64,000 bases of DNA from Streptomyces avermitilis MA-4680 = NBRC 14893 (GCF_000009765.2 NC_003155.5:6386001-6450000), one strand, 5' to 3'; positions 36,401 to 44,892 are shown, counted from the first letter of the stretch. Made by a program: numbers and translations. Notes: a model not told the origin generated them from the letters alone.

Positions 36401-37234
36401 CGGATCCAGGAGCTGCTCCAGGAGCCGACGTCGACGAAGGCCGCGGACGAGCCGCTCGAGGTGCTCTCGCTGCGCGGTGACATCGTCTTCGAGGACGTCG
36501 ACTTCGCGTACGGGGACGACGAAGAGGCCCTCAGGGAGGTCTCCCTGGCCATCCCCGCCGGGCAGACCGTGGCCTTCGTCGGTGAGACCGGCGCGGGCAA
36601 GTCGACGCTGGTGAAGCTGGTCGCGCGGTTCTACGACCCGACGGGTGGCCGGGTCACGGTCGACGGCGCCGATCTGCGGGCCCTCGACCTGACGTCGTAC
36701 CGGCACCGGCTGGGCGTCGTGCCGCAGGAGGCGTATCTGTTCCAGGGCACCGTCCGGGACGCCATCGCCTACGGCCGCCCCGACGCGACCGACGCCCAGG
36801 TGGAGGCCGCCGCTCGCGCGGTCGGCGCGCACGACATGATCGCCACGCTCGACGGCGGCTATCTGCACGAGGTCGCCGAGCGCGGCCGCAACCTGTCCGC
36901 CGGACAACGCCAGTTGATCGCCCTGGCCCGCGCCGAACTCGTCGACCCGGACATCCTCCTCCTCGACGAGGCCACCGCCGCGCTGGACCTGGCGACGGAG
37001 GCCGTGGTCAACCAGGCGACCGACCGCGTCGCCGGCCGCCGTACGACCCTGGTGGTCGCCCACCGCCTGACGACCGCGGCCCGCGCGGACCGGGTCGTGC
37101 TCATGGACCACGGCCGCATCGCCGAGGACGGCACCCACGAGCAGCTGCTCCAGCTGGGCGGCCGGTACGCGCAGTTGTGGCGGACGTTCGTCGGAGCGGC
37201 CGAGCCAGGGGAGCCGGTGGCGTCCTCCGCCTGA
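33485..37234 (+). CDS. Fused heterodimer-type ABC exporter (two TMD-NBD units in one chain)
   Basis: A 1249-residue exporter made of two ABC_membrane-ABC_tran units. GTG 33485 has AAAGG upstream at about 7 nt. First NBD: Walker A GSSGSGKST at about residue 379, signature LSGGQRQR at about 482, Walker B LLVLDDATSAVD with Asp where the catalytic Glu is usual. Second NBD: Walker A GETGAGKST at about 1032, signature LSAGQRQL at about 1137, Walker B ILLLDEATAALD. This one-sided degeneration is typical of heterodimeric multidrug exporters. The usual Streptomyces arrangement is two genes, so the fusion is notable. The N-terminus repeats TAHEGE twice (18-bp tandem copy, 33488-33523). Substrate unknown. 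Confidence 0.92.
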   Translation: MTAHEGETAHEGEPRGWAYRLAGYAWRYPKDVVLALGSSLAGMAVMALVPLITKVIIDDVVGNHTRDMAPWAGALIGAAVLVYASTYVRRYYGGRLALDVQHDLRTAMYGTITRLDGRRQDELSTGQVVGRATSDLQLIQGLLFMLPMTIGNVLLFLISLGIMAWLSLPLTLVALAVAPALWFVARRSRSRLHPATWYAQAQAAAVAGVVDGAVSGVRVVKGFGQEDQETGKLREVGRRLFAGRLRTIRLNAKYTPALQAVPALGQVAMLALGGWLAVRGQITLGTFVAFSSYLAQLVGPVRMLAVVLTVGQQARAGAERVLELIDTEPSIEDGKKTLPSDAPATVEFDDVLFGYEEGRPVLDGLSFEIRPGETLAVVGSSGSGKSTVSLLLPRFYDVTHGAVLVGGHDVRELTTESLRAAIGLVPEDSFLFSDTVRANIAYGRPDATREQIETAARAAQADRFIAELPDGYDTKVGEHGLTLSGGQRQRVALARAILTDPRLLVLDDATSAVDARVEHEIHEALQQVMRGRTTLLIAHRRSTLNLADRIAVLDAGRLADIGTHEELQERSSLYRRLLTDPDELGGVSPGHAQPFPVREDTSVRDELDAEFDAERGVTPHLWTGDREPKDTALAGMPATPELLAQVEALPPAGDRPDIDEARAVTPEQSYGLRRLLRGFGAPLLISLGLVAVDAVMSLLLPVLIRHGIDQGVTRMALGAVWAAAGLGLFTVLVQWAAQIGETRMTGRTGERVLYSLRLKIFAQLQRLGLDYYERELTGRIMTRMTTDVDALSTFLQTGLVTAFVSVVTFFGIMVALLVIDVQLALVVFVTLPPLIIATFFFRRASVKAYELARERVSAVNADLQESVSGLLILQAFRRERSGRQRFADGSDSYRRARIRGQWLISVYFPFVQLLSSVAAAAVLIMGAHRVDAGTLTTGALVAYLLYIDLFFAPVQQLSQVFDGYQQATVSLGRIQELLQEPTSTKAADEPLEVLSLRGDIVFEDVDFAYGDDEEALREVSLAIPAGQTVAFVGETGAGKSTLVKLVARFYDPTGGRVTVDGADLRALDLTSYRHRLGVVPQEAYLFQGTVRDAIAYGRPDATDAQVEAAARAVGAHDMIATLDGGYLHEVAERGRNLSAGQRQLIALARAELVDPDILLLDEATAALDLATEAVVNQATDRVAGRRTTLVVAHRLTTAARADRVVLMDHGRIAEDGTHEQLLQLGGRYAQLWRTFVGAAEPGEPVASSA

Positions 37235-37482
37235 CGACGGCGCCCGTCTCCGCGCGCCTTCGCCCGTCGAACGTGCGCCCGTCTCCGCCTGACGGGCGTG
37301 CGCCCGTGTCCTGCCTGACGACGGCGCCCGTCTCCCTCCTGATGGCGGCGTCTGGCCTCCGCCCGCTGGGGGCGCCCGATGCGCAAGGCCTTCACGCCTG
37401 GGCGCACAACCGGGGCGCAACCATCCGGTGTACGCCGTGCGTCCGTACATCAGTACGCTGTTTTGCGGCGGGAGGGACCACA
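37235..37482. repeat. Decayed repeats after the ABC exporter, 248 bp
   Basis: The sequence CTGACGACGGCGCCCGTCTCC at the exporter stop (about 37233) recurs at about 37316, with partial copies (GACGGGCGTGCGCCCGT) between. It looks like repeated duplication of the gene end rather than coding DNA. The final part carries the promoter and GGAGGG site for the next gene. Confidence 0.6.
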
Positions 37483-37875
37483 GTGGACAAAGGTGCGATA
37501 CGTCGGCGGCTGGCGCTGGGCACGGCAGTACTGACCGCGTCCGGCTTGCTCGCCCTGGCGAGTCCGGTGAGCGCACAGGCAGCCGCCGCCGACCACTGCT
37601 CCGGGCGCAAGGTCCGTACCCTCTCCTTCTCCACCGGCTCCGTACAGGTCTTCAAGCGCAACGGATACGTGTGCGCGATGACCTTCCCGAAGAAGCGGAG
37701 CGGGCCGAGGTGGATGTCGGTGAGCGTGCAGGCACGCGGCAACCGGCCCGTGGTCGACCAGGGCCACTACACGCATCACGCGGGCCCGGTGACGGTTCAC
37801 GCCGGACACCGCTGCGTGTGGATCAAGGGGCGCGTCGGGTCGGCCTCGGTCAGCTCGGGCTGGATCCTCTGCTGA
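37483..37875 (+). CDS. Small secreted protein, 130 aa
   Basis: GTG 37483 with GGAGGG 6 nt upstream. A signal peptide (basic IRRR, hydrophobic LALGTAVLTASGLLAL, cleavage near SAQA-A) is followed by about 95 mature residues with four cysteines (DHCSGRK, YVCAM, HRCVWIKG, WILC), suggesting two disulfides. Beta-rich. No family recognised. It is flanked by other export-type genes. Confidence 0.78.
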   Translation: MDKGAIRRRLALGTAVLTASGLLALASPVSAQAAAADHCSGRKVRTLSFSTGSVQVFKRNGYVCAMTFPKKRSGPRWMSVSVQARGNRPVVDQGHYTHHAGPVTVHAGHRCVWIKGRVGSASVSSGWILC

Positions 37876-37970
37876 GCCATTTCACAGGTTCGGCCAACTT
37901 TCCCTGGTGTTACGCCAGTTGATTCCGCTAAGTTCCGGCGGACATCTGCGTAATTTCCAGGGGAGGGTGT

Positions 37971-39419
37971 ATGCGCAAGGCGCTCAGATGGCTGCTGGCG
38001 CTCGCGGTGCTCATAGGCACGCTGAGCACGGCCGGGGCGGCCACCGCCGCTCAGCCGGAGGCCACGGGTTCCGCCAGTGCGGCCGACACCGACATCAAGG
38101 ACCGGCTGCTCGCGATACCGGGCATGAGCCTGATCCAGGAGAAGCCGTACACGGGTTACCGCTTCTTCGTCCTGAACTACACCCAGCCGATCGACCACCG
38201 GCACCCGTCCAAGGGCACGTTCCAGCAGCGCATCACCGTGCTGCACAAGGACACCTCGCGCCCGACGGTCTTCTACACCGGCGGCTACAACGTCTCCACG
38301 ACCCCCAGCCGCCGCGAGCCCACCCAGATCGTGGACGGCAACCAGGTCTCCATGGAGTACCGGTTCTTCAACCCGTCCCGGCCCGACCCGGCCGACTGGT
38401 CCAAGCTCGACATCTGGCAGGCGGCCAGCGACCAGCACCGCATCTTCAAGGCCCTCAAGGCGGTCTACGGCCAGAAGTGGCTGTCCACGGGCGGCTCCAA
38501 GGGCGGCATGACCGCCACGTACTACGAGCGCTTCTACCCGCGCGACATGGACGGCGTCGTCGCGTACGTCGCCCCCAACGACGTCGTGAACGACGAGGAC
38601 TCGGCGTACGACCGCTTCTTCGCGAACGTCGGCACCAAGGAGTGCCGCGACAAGCTGAACGCCGTGCAGCGCGAGGCGCTGGTGCGGCGGGAGCCGCTGG
38701 AGAAGAAGTACGCGGCGTACGCGGCCGACAACGGCTACACGTTCACCACGATCGGCAGCCTCGACAAGGCGTACGAGGCGGTCGTCCTCGACTACGTCTG
38801 GGGCTTCTGGCAGTACAGCCTGCTGTCGGACTGCGACGCGATCCCGGCGGACGCGGCGCACGCGACGGACGACGCGATCTGGGACTCGGTCGACACGATC
38901 TCCGGGTTCTCGGCCTACGCCGACCAGGGCCTGGAGACGTACACGCCGTACTACTACCAGGCGGGTACGCAGTTGGGCGCGCCGACGATCCACTTCCCGT
39001 ACATCGAGAAGAAGCTGGTCCGCTACGGCTACCAGCCTCCTCGGAACTTCGTTCCGCGCTCCATCCCGATGAAGTTCCAGCCGGGGGCGATGCGGGACGT
39101 GGACGGCTGGGTGCGCCACCACGCCCGGCACATGCTGTTCGTCTACGGCCAGAACGACCCGTGGGGCGCGGAGCGCTTCCGCCTCGGGGCGGGCGCGCGT
39201 GACTCGTACGTCTTCGCGGCACCGGGCCTGAACCACGGCGCCAACGTCGCGGGCCTGGTCGCCGACGAGAAGGCGCTGGCGACGGCCCGCATCCTGGAGT
39301 GGGCGGGCGTGGCCTCGACAGCGGTCCAGGCGGACCCGTCGGCGGCGAAGCCCCTGGCGAAGTACGACGCGAAGCTGGACCGCCGGGACGTGGACCGCGA
39401 ACCGACGCTGCGCCCGTAA
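37971..39419 (+). CDS. Secreted prolyl tri/tetrapeptidyl aminopeptidase-like protein (peptidase S37)
   Basis: An exported serine peptidase of 482 residues, an alpha/beta hydrolase fold of the S37 (PS-10) family. The signal peptide ends near TAAQ. The catalytic serine lies in STGGSKGGMTATYY (about residue 177). FFVLNYTQPIDHRHPSKGTFQQR is characteristic, and the C-terminus holds FVYGQNDPWG (acid) and GLNHGANV (His). It probably removes peptides from the N-terminus of extracellular substrates. ATG 37971 follows GGGAGGG. Confidence 0.92.
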   Translation: MRKALRWLLALAVLIGTLSTAGAATAAQPEATGSASAADTDIKDRLLAIPGMSLIQEKPYTGYRFFVLNYTQPIDHRHPSKGTFQQRITVLHKDTSRPTVFYTGGYNVSTTPSRREPTQIVDGNQVSMEYRFFNPSRPDPADWSKLDIWQAASDQHRIFKALKAVYGQKWLSTGGSKGGMTATYYERFYPRDMDGVVAYVAPNDVVNDEDSAYDRFFANVGTKECRDKLNAVQREALVRREPLEKKYAAYAADNGYTFTTIGSLDKAYEAVVLDYVWGFWQYSLLSDCDAIPADAAHATDDAIWDSVDTISGFSAYADQGLETYTPYYYQAGTQLGAPTIHFPYIEKKLVRYGYQPPRNFVPRSIPMKFQPGAMRDVDGWVRHHARHMLFVYGQNDPWGAERFRLGAGARDSYVFAAPGLNHGANVAGLVADEKALATARILEWAGVASTAVQADPSAAKPLAKYDAKLDRRDVDREPTLRP

Positions 39420-39825
39420 CGCGACCGACCGCGCCGTCGCGGCACGGTCCGGCGAAACGCCGGACCGCGCCGCGCCGGCCGACCGTGCCGCGCTGCGCCG
39501 GGCGCGCGTCCCTGGTGGGCGCGCGTCCCGGCCGTGGTGACTGGCGGCCGCCGACGGGCGCGCAACCCTGACGGGTGCGCAACCCTGACGGGCGCGGACC
39601 CCCGACGACGGTGACCGGCGAGCCCCGGCACCGTACGCCGCCCAGCCCGTCTGCAACAGCCGGACGCCGTCCGCGTCGCACCGGTCGGCGTGGCCCGTCC
39701 GCATCGGCCGGATGCCGCCCGCCTGGCACCGGTTGGCGCAGGCCGCCTCGCGCCGCCCACCCCGCATCAGCCGGGCGCCGTCCACCTCGCGCCCGCCGGG
39801 TGCCGCTCGTCTCTCAGCCGTCGGT
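39420..39825. repeat. Non-coding GC-rich degenerate repeats, 406 bp
   Basis: GGGTGCGCAACCCTGACG-type units are repeated around 39560-39600, followed by many short GCCGTCC/CGGACG words. No frame on either strand has a ribosome site. Frames that appear are shadows of neighbours. I see no RNA gene. Confidence 0.5.
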
Positions 39826-40458
39826 TCACACAGGCCGGGCGCAGCCCACCGGGGTGGGGCCGCCCAGTTGGACGTACAGCGCTGTCGACCTCGGGCAGTC
39901 GGAGCGTTTCGGGACCGCCGAGGTCACCCGGTACTCGGGGGGTTTCCTGCCCTTGCCGTCGCACGACGTCTCGCGGACCTCGCCCCGGCCCGCGCCGTAC
40001 ACGCAGTCGCCGACGATCGTGCGCGGGCCGCCCCCGCCCCCGGGATCACCCGGGTGCGGCGGCTCCAGATTGCGCATGCACGCGTATCCCCGCGGCACCG
40101 CGCCGTCCCCGTCCTCGTCCGACGCGGGCCGCGTCTCGCTGATGTGCAGGACGAAGTCCGTCGTCGCCGGGCAGGCCGGGCCGTCCGACGGCTTCCCGTC
40201 GTACCGGGCGATCACCCGCGCCGCCGCCCGTTCGCTCGTGCACGGCACTTCCGTGAAGCTCGTCGTCCCGAAGGAACTGCACTCGTCGACCGCGAGGAAC
40301 ACCGCCCCGTACCCCGAGGGCCGCGTGGACGTCGTCCCCTGTGTCGGCTGACCGGCCTGGCCGCCGGACTGCTGCGAGCACCCGGAGACCACCGCCGCCG
40401 ACAGGAGCGTCAGCACAGCCGTCAGCAGCCCGCCCGGCAGCGCCGGTCTCGCTCGCAT
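39826..40458 (-). CDS. Lipoprotein of unknown function, 210 aa
   Basis: Start ATG 40458 has GGGGGA 6 nt upstream; ATG 40464 would abut it. The signal ends in a lipobox (LLSAAVVSGC, Cys at about residue 27). The mature protein has several cysteines (DECSSFG, EVPCTSER, GPACPATTD, YACMRN, GDCVYG, ETSCDG, SDCPRST, GCARP), suggesting disulfides, and a Gly-rich loop. No named family. It is convergent with the degenerate repeat region. Confidence 0.75.
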   Translation of the reverse strand: MRARPALPGGLLTAVLTLLSAAVVSGCSQQSGGQAGQPTQGTTSTRPSGYGAVFLAVDECSSFGTTSFTEVPCTSERAAARVIARYDGKPSDGPACPATTDFVLHISETRPASDEDGDGAVPRGYACMRNLEPPHPGDPGGGGGPRTIVGDCVYGAGRGEVRETSCDGKGRKPPEYRVTSAVPKRSDCPRSTALYVQLGGPTPVGCARPV

Positions 40459-40572
40459 GGTCATTCCCCCGATGCACCCCCGGTCCAGCGTGACCCGCGA
40501 CACGGGTCCACGCCAGACATCCGGGGTGCTTTGCGACAGTTGGGGGCGTTGCGCCGGATAAGCGGCGTAGGG

Positions 40573-42423
40573 CTAGTACGTCAGCCCGTACCCGATCGGA
40601 TACAGCACCTGCTCCGGCGCGTCCGCGCGCTGCACCGCCACCGGAAGCTTCCCCCGCGGTGTCACCCGCCCGCCGATCACCCGGGCCGCCGCGCGCAGTT
40701 CGACGTCGGTCCAGGAGTACGAGGCCAGGCAGGCGCCGACGTCGGGGAGCTGGGCCACGTCGTACGGGTTGCGGATGGCGACCGCGACCACCGGGACGCC
40801 CGTGGCGACCAGCTTGTTCACCAGGGTGCGCTGAGAACTGCCCGCCGTCACGTTGTACGTGCCCACCACCACCGCGTCGGCGCTCCCGGCCGCCGCCACC
40901 GCCTTGGCGATCGTCGCCGTCGACGGTGCCGTGCCGGTGGACAGGGCCGTCGCCGTGAAGCCCAGCTCGGTGAGGGCGGCGGCGAGCACGGTGGTCGGTG
41001 GTCCGTCGGTGCCGGACGGTGACGCGGGGTCGGCGCCCACGACGAGGACCCTCGGGCGGGTACGGCGGGACAGCGGGAGCAGGCCCTGCTTGTTGATCAG
41101 CAGCGTGGTCGTACGGTCCGCGATGCGGTCCGCCGCGCGCAGGTGTTCCGGGGTGCCCACCGTCCGGTCGACGCCGCGCTCGGTGACATAGGGGTCGTGC
41201 AGCAGCCCGAGCTTCGACTTCAGCCGCAGGACGCGCAGGATCGACTCGTCGAGGCGGGCCTCGGTCAGCTCGCCGCCGCGCACCGCGTTCAGCACCGCGT
41301 GCCACGCGATGTCGATCGACGGCGGGTTGAGGAGCTGGTCGACACCGGCCTTCAGGGCCAGCACGGGCACGCGGTCGTCGCCGTACTTCTGGCGTACGCC
41401 CTCCATGCCGAGGGAGTCCGTCACCACGACCCCGTCGTAGCCCAGTTCCTCGCGCAGGATGCCGGTGAGGATGGGGCGGGAGAGCGTCGCCGGATCGCCG
41501 GAGGCGTCCAGGGCCGGGACCATGATGTGCGCGGTCATGATGGAGTCGATGCCGGCCCGGACGGCCGCCCGGAAGGGGACCGCGTCGAGCTCCCCCCACA
41601 GTTCGCGGCTGTGTGTGATGACCGGGAAGCCGAAGTGGCTGTCGACGGCGGTGTCGCCGTGCCCCGGGAAGTGCTTGGCGGTCGCCGCGACGCCGGACTG
41701 CTGATACCCCTTCACCTCCGCCGCGACCAGACCGGCCACCGCGTCCGGATCGGCGCCGAAGGACCGTACGCCGATGACCGGGTTGGCCGGGTTGACGTTC
41801 ACGTCGGCGTCGGGGGAGTAGTCCTGGAGGATGCCGAGCGCGCGCAGCTCGGCGCCGCCGATCCGGCCGAGCGTGCGGGCGTCCGAGCGGGAGCCCCCGG
41901 CGCCGATGGCCATCGCGCCGGGGAAGAGGGTGGCGGGCTTTCCCACGCGCGCGACTATCCCGTGCTCCTGGTCGGTGGCGATCAGGACGGGCAGTCCGCG
42001 CGGCTGGTCGAGGGAGGCCTTCTGGATGCCGTTGGACAGGTCGGCGATCTGGTGCGGGGTGCGGGTGTTGTGCGCCCAGGTGAAGTAGATGATGCCGCCG
42101 ACGCGGTACGTGGCGATCAGCTCGGCGGCCGTCCGTACGCCGAGCTCCTTGAGGTTGGCGTCGATGTCGGCCTGGTCGGGCGCGGTGGCCGAATGGCCGT
42201 ACACCCGCATCACGAAGAGCTGCCCGACCTTCTCCTCCAGCGTCATACGGGAGATGAGGGCGCGGAGTTTCCGGTCGCCGCTCGGGCCGGCGTGTGCGGT
42301 CCCGCTGACGGCGAGAACGGCGCCGGCACCCGCGGTGGCGGCGAGGACGGTACGTCTGGACGGCTGTGCGGTGTTTCCCGTGTTTCCCGTGTTTCCCGTG
42401 CTTCCCGTGCCGGAGTCGCGCAT
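40573..42423 (-). CDS. Exported glycoside hydrolase family 3 protein (beta-N-acetylhexosaminidase-like)
   Basis: A 616-residue GH3 enzyme with a twin-arginine signal (SRRTVLAATAGAGAVLAVSG). The N-terminal catalytic barrel has LPVLIATDQEHG, AATAKHFPGHGDTAVDSHFG (family KH-FPGHG motif) and VVVTDSLGMEGV with the Asp nucleophile. A C-terminal GH3_C-like domain follows (VVGTYNVTAG, GYGLTY). The KHFPGHGDT region is typical of NagZ-type enzymes acting on N-acetylglucosaminides. ATG 42423 has AAGG 7 nt upstream; ATG 42441 is an alternative. The region after the start has a 9-bp tandem repeat. Confidence 0.9.
   Translation of the reverse strand: MRDSGTGSTGNTGNTGNTAQPSRRTVLAATAGAGAVLAVSGTAHAGPSGDRKLRALISRMTLEEKVGQLFVMRVYGHSATAPDQADIDANLKELGVRTAAELIATYRVGGIIYFTWAHNTRTPHQIADLSNGIQKASLDQPRGLPVLIATDQEHGIVARVGKPATLFPGAMAIGAGGSRSDARTLGRIGGAELRALGILQDYSPDADVNVNPANPVIGVRSFGADPDAVAGLVAAEVKGYQQSGVAATAKHFPGHGDTAVDSHFGFPVITHSRELWGELDAVPFRAAVRAGIDSIMTAHIMVPALDASGDPATLSRPILTGILREELGYDGVVVTDSLGMEGVRQKYGDDRVPVLALKAGVDQLLNPPSIDIAWHAVLNAVRGGELTEARLDESILRVLRLKSKLGLLHDPYVTERGVDRTVGTPEHLRAADRIADRTTTLLINKQGLLPLSRRTRPRVLVVGADPASPSGTDGPPTTVLAAALTELGFTATALSTGTAPSTATIAKAVAAAGSADAVVVGTYNVTAGSSQRTLVNKLVATGVPVVAVAIRNPYDVAQLPDVGACLASYSWTDVELRAAARVIGGRVTPRGKLPVAVQRADAPEQVLYPIGYGLTY
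42372..42407 (-). repeat. 9-bp tandem repeat, four copies, in GH3 leader
   Basis: TGTTTCCCG occurs at 42372, 42381 and 42390, with a TGCTTCCCG variant at 42399. It encodes a GNT/GST tripeptide series in the extreme N-terminus of the Tat signal, before the twin arginines. Slippage would change length in steps of three residues without frameshift. Confidence 0.85.
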
Positions 42424-42841
42424 CTGCGCACCTTCCCTCATGAAGGAAACTTCCGAGGGGTCACGAATATCCGGGAAGTTTCTTCCAGTCAAGAGGGTGC
42501 ACAGTAACGCGGGATGGGGCCGCAGCCCGGTAAGGGGCCGTCACCGGCGCTGTCGGAGGGGGGCGCGCCGGTGACGGCGTGCTGCCGGCCGCGTGCGGCG
42601 GAGAGGGAGGTCAGCATTCGCAGCCAGCAGCGAGGCCGACACCGCACCGCGGAGACTCATCCGGCAGCATGCGCATTGGACGAAGCGGGGCGGGGCCGGG
42701 TTCCCGGGTTTCGCGGGACGCCGGGAAGTCGGTACGGGGGTGACCGGCGGGACGGGCGGGGTGTGCCGCCCCGGCTCGGCTCGCGCAGGCGGTGGGGCGG
42801 GCGTGTTGCGGGCGGGCCCGCGGGCCGGGCGTGGTGCGGGC
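42424..42841. promoter_or_regulatory. Promoter region of GH3 gene with two dyads, 418 bp
   Basis: GAAACTTCC (42446-42454) faces GGAAGTTTC (42474-42482), a candidate operator just upstream of the GH3 start. Further on, CCGTCACCGGCGC (42538-42550) pairs perfectly with GCGCCGGTGACGG (42565-42577), a 13-bp stem of terminator type. The remainder shows nothing. Confidence 0.55.
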
Positions 42842-43768
42842 TCACACGTCACCCTGGTGGGCCGGCGTCCGCTCCTCCGTCCAGTGGGCCTGGAGCGTGC
42901 GTACCGTCTCCGCGATCGCGGGCCGACGTGCGGCACCGGCGCGCCACAGGGCGTACAGGCGCCGTACGGGCATCGGGGCGAGCGGCACCGCGACGACTCC
43001 GTCGGGGAGCGGGCCGCGGCCCAGGCGGGGGATCAGGGCGATGCCGAGGCCGGCCGCGACCAGGGCGACCAGCGTCGGGTTCTCGTCGGCCTGGTGGACG
43101 ATGTCCGGCTCGCAGCCGGCCGCGCGCAGGGTCCGCACCAGCCAGTCGTGGCAGACCCGGCCGGGCGGCTGGCAGATCCAGCGCTGACCGGCGAGTTCCG
43201 CACGTCGCACGGACGCCCGGCCGGCGAGGGGATGCCCGGCGGGGACGAGCAGATCGCACAGGTCGTCCCCGATGACCGCCTGCTCCACCCCCGGCGGGGC
43301 CGGCAGCGGCGCGATGTCCCAGTCGTGCGCGACCGCGACGTCGACCGCGCCCTTGGCGACCAGGTCGACCGACAGATGCGGATCGACCTCGGTCAGACGG
43401 GTGTCCAGCGACGGATGCCGCGCGGCCAGGTCGGCGAGCACACCCGGCATCAGCCCCCGCGCCGCACTCGCGAACGCCGCCACCGTCAGCCGCCCCGCGG
43501 GCAGCCCGCGCCGCTCCTCCAGCTCCGTCTCCGCCCGCTCCACGATGGCGAGCAACTCCTGTGCCGTGGCAGCCAGTTGCTCGGCCTGCTCGGTGAGACG
43601 CACCCCGCGCCCCTGCCGTTCCAGGAGTACGGTCCTGGTCTCCCGTTCCAGCTTGGCGATCTGCTGGGACACGGCGGACGGTGTGTAGCCGAGGGCGGCC
43701 GCGGCGGCGCCGACCGTCCCGTGGACGGAGACGGCGTGCAGGGCGCGCAGCCGTTGGAGATCGAGCAC
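42842..43768 (-). CDS. LysR-family transcriptional regulator
   Basis: A 308-residue LysR regulator. The start is GTG 43768 (VLDLQRLRALHAV) with AAAGGGA 5 nt upstream; longer frames upstream lack ribosome sites. The winged HTH is at about residues 1-62 (GTVGAAAAALGYTPSAVSQQIAKLER). The LysR substrate domain follows. It is divergent from an EamA-type transporter across an 87-bp gap, a usual LysR arrangement, so it probably controls that transporter. Confidence 0.92.
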   Translation of the reverse strand: MLDLQRLRALHAVSVHGTVGAAAAALGYTPSAVSQQIAKLERETRTVLLERQGRGVRLTEQAEQLAATAQELLAIVERAETELEERRGLPAGRLTVAAFASAARGLMPGVLADLAARHPSLDTRLTEVDPHLSVDLVAKGAVDVAVAHDWDIAPLPAPPGVEQAVIGDDLCDLLVPAGHPLAGRASVRRAELAGQRWICQPPGRVCHDWLVRTLRAAGCEPDIVHQADENPTLVALVAAGLGIALIPRLGRGPLPDGVVAVPLAPMPVRRLYALWRAGAARRPAIAETVRTLQAHWTEERTPAHQGDV

Positions 43769-43855
43769 GTGAGTCCCTTTCATCAGGGATGCTTCATCCA
43801 ACCATGCAGTAATCATCGCTGGTGCTTCACGGTCTCCGGGCGTGATCCTCGACGC

Positions 43856-44776
43856 ATGCGACCCGCTCACATCTGCCTCGCCGTCCTCGTCGCCGCCGTC
43901 TGGGGCGTGAACTTCACCGTCATCGAGGTGGGCCTGGCGCACTTCCCGCCGCTGCTCTTCTCCGCCCTCCGGTTTCTCGCCGCCGCGCTTCCGGCGGTCT
44001 TCTTCGTGGGCCGCCCGAAGGTGGCGTGGAAGTGGATCGTGGCGGTGGGGCTGGTGCTCGGCGTCGCGAAGTTCGGTCTGCTCTTCATCGGCATGGACGC
44101 GGGCATGCCGGCCGGGCTGTCCTCCCTGGTCCTCCAGATCCAGGCGGTCTTCACGGCGCTGATCGCCTTCGCGGCGCTGGGTGAGCGCCCCACCGGCATA
44201 CGGCTGGCGGGCATGGCGGTCGCCCTGTGCGGGGTGGGGCTCGCGGCCGTCGACGAGGGCACGGGCGGCCCGCTCGGTGCCTTCGCCCTGGTGATAGGGG
44301 CGGCGGTCTGCTGGGGCGCGTCCAACGTCCTCACCCGCAAGGCGTCCCCGCCGGACCCGCTGAACTTCATGGTGTGGGTGAGTACGGTGCCGGTCGTGCC
44401 GCTGCTGGGGCTGTCGCTGCTGACGGAGGGGCCGTCCGCCGACCTGAACGCGCTCGGCTCACTCGACTGGCAGGGCGCGGGCGTCATCCTCTACGTCGCC
44501 TGGATCACGACGGTCTTCGGCTTCGGGGCGTGGGGCTGGCTGCTCCACCGTCACCCCGCGTCCACGGTGGCGCCCTTCTCCCTCCTGGTCCCGGTCTTCG
44601 GCATGTCGTCGGCGGCGCTGTTCCTGGGGGAGCCGATCGGTCCCATGCGCTGGGGCGCGGCGGCGCTGCTGGCGGGCGGGGTGGCGCTGACGTCACTGGC
44701 GCCCGGGAAAGAACGTTCCGGCGGCCCGAACACCTTGGACCTCCGCGGCGTCGGTATTCATGAGGCCGGACGGTGA
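43856..44776 (+). CDS. EamA/DMT-family exporter
   Basis: A 306-residue drug/metabolite transporter with two EamA repeats and about ten transmembrane segments (ICLAVLVAAVWGVNFTVIEV to GAAALLAGGVALTSL). The glutamate-containing repeat ends are FAALGERPTGIRLAG and LFLGEPIGPMRWGA. It likely exports an amino acid or metabolite, with substrate unknown. ATG 43856 shows no strong ribosome site. It is divergent from the LysR gene. Confidence 0.9.
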   Translation: MRPAHICLAVLVAAVWGVNFTVIEVGLAHFPPLLFSALRFLAAALPAVFFVGRPKVAWKWIVAVGLVLGVAKFGLLFIGMDAGMPAGLSSLVLQIQAVFTALIAFAALGERPTGIRLAGMAVALCGVGLAAVDEGTGGPLGAFALVIGAAVCWGASNVLTRKASPPDPLNFMVWVSTVPVVPLLGLSLLTEGPSADLNALGSLDWQGAGVILYVAWITTVFGFGAWGWLLHRHPASTVAPFSLLVPVFGMSSAALFLGEPIGPMRWGAAALLAGGVALTSLAPGKERSGGPNTLDLRGVGIHEAGR

Positions 44777-44832
44777 TGTGCGGCCTCCGCACCGTCCACG
44801 GAAGCGGAAACGCTCCAAGAGGAGGCGTACCG

Positions 44833-44892
44833 ATGAAGGCCGTAGAGATGAAGGCCGTAGAGATGAAGGCCGTGGCGATGAAAGCCGTACTC
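44833..44892 (+). repeat. 15-bp tandem repeat, four copies, each with ATG
   Basis: Units of ATGAAGGCCGTAGAG at 44833, 44848, 44863 (ending GTGGCG) and 44878 (ATGAAAGCCGTACTC) form the start of the lipoprotein gene. Because every unit begins with ATG, copy number could change without losing the frame. Confidence 0.9.

Noticed and set aside
33452..37576. A 1374-codon frame antisense to the ABC exporter
   Set aside because: High-GC DNA leaves long open frames on the opposite strand. The product has no domain motifs, is Arg/Gly/Asp-rich in shadow style, and there is no ribosome site.
40046..41599. 517-codon minus-strand frame across the lipoprotein/GH3 region
   Set aside because: It is in a different frame from the GH3 and lipoprotein genes, with no domain motifs and shadow-type composition.
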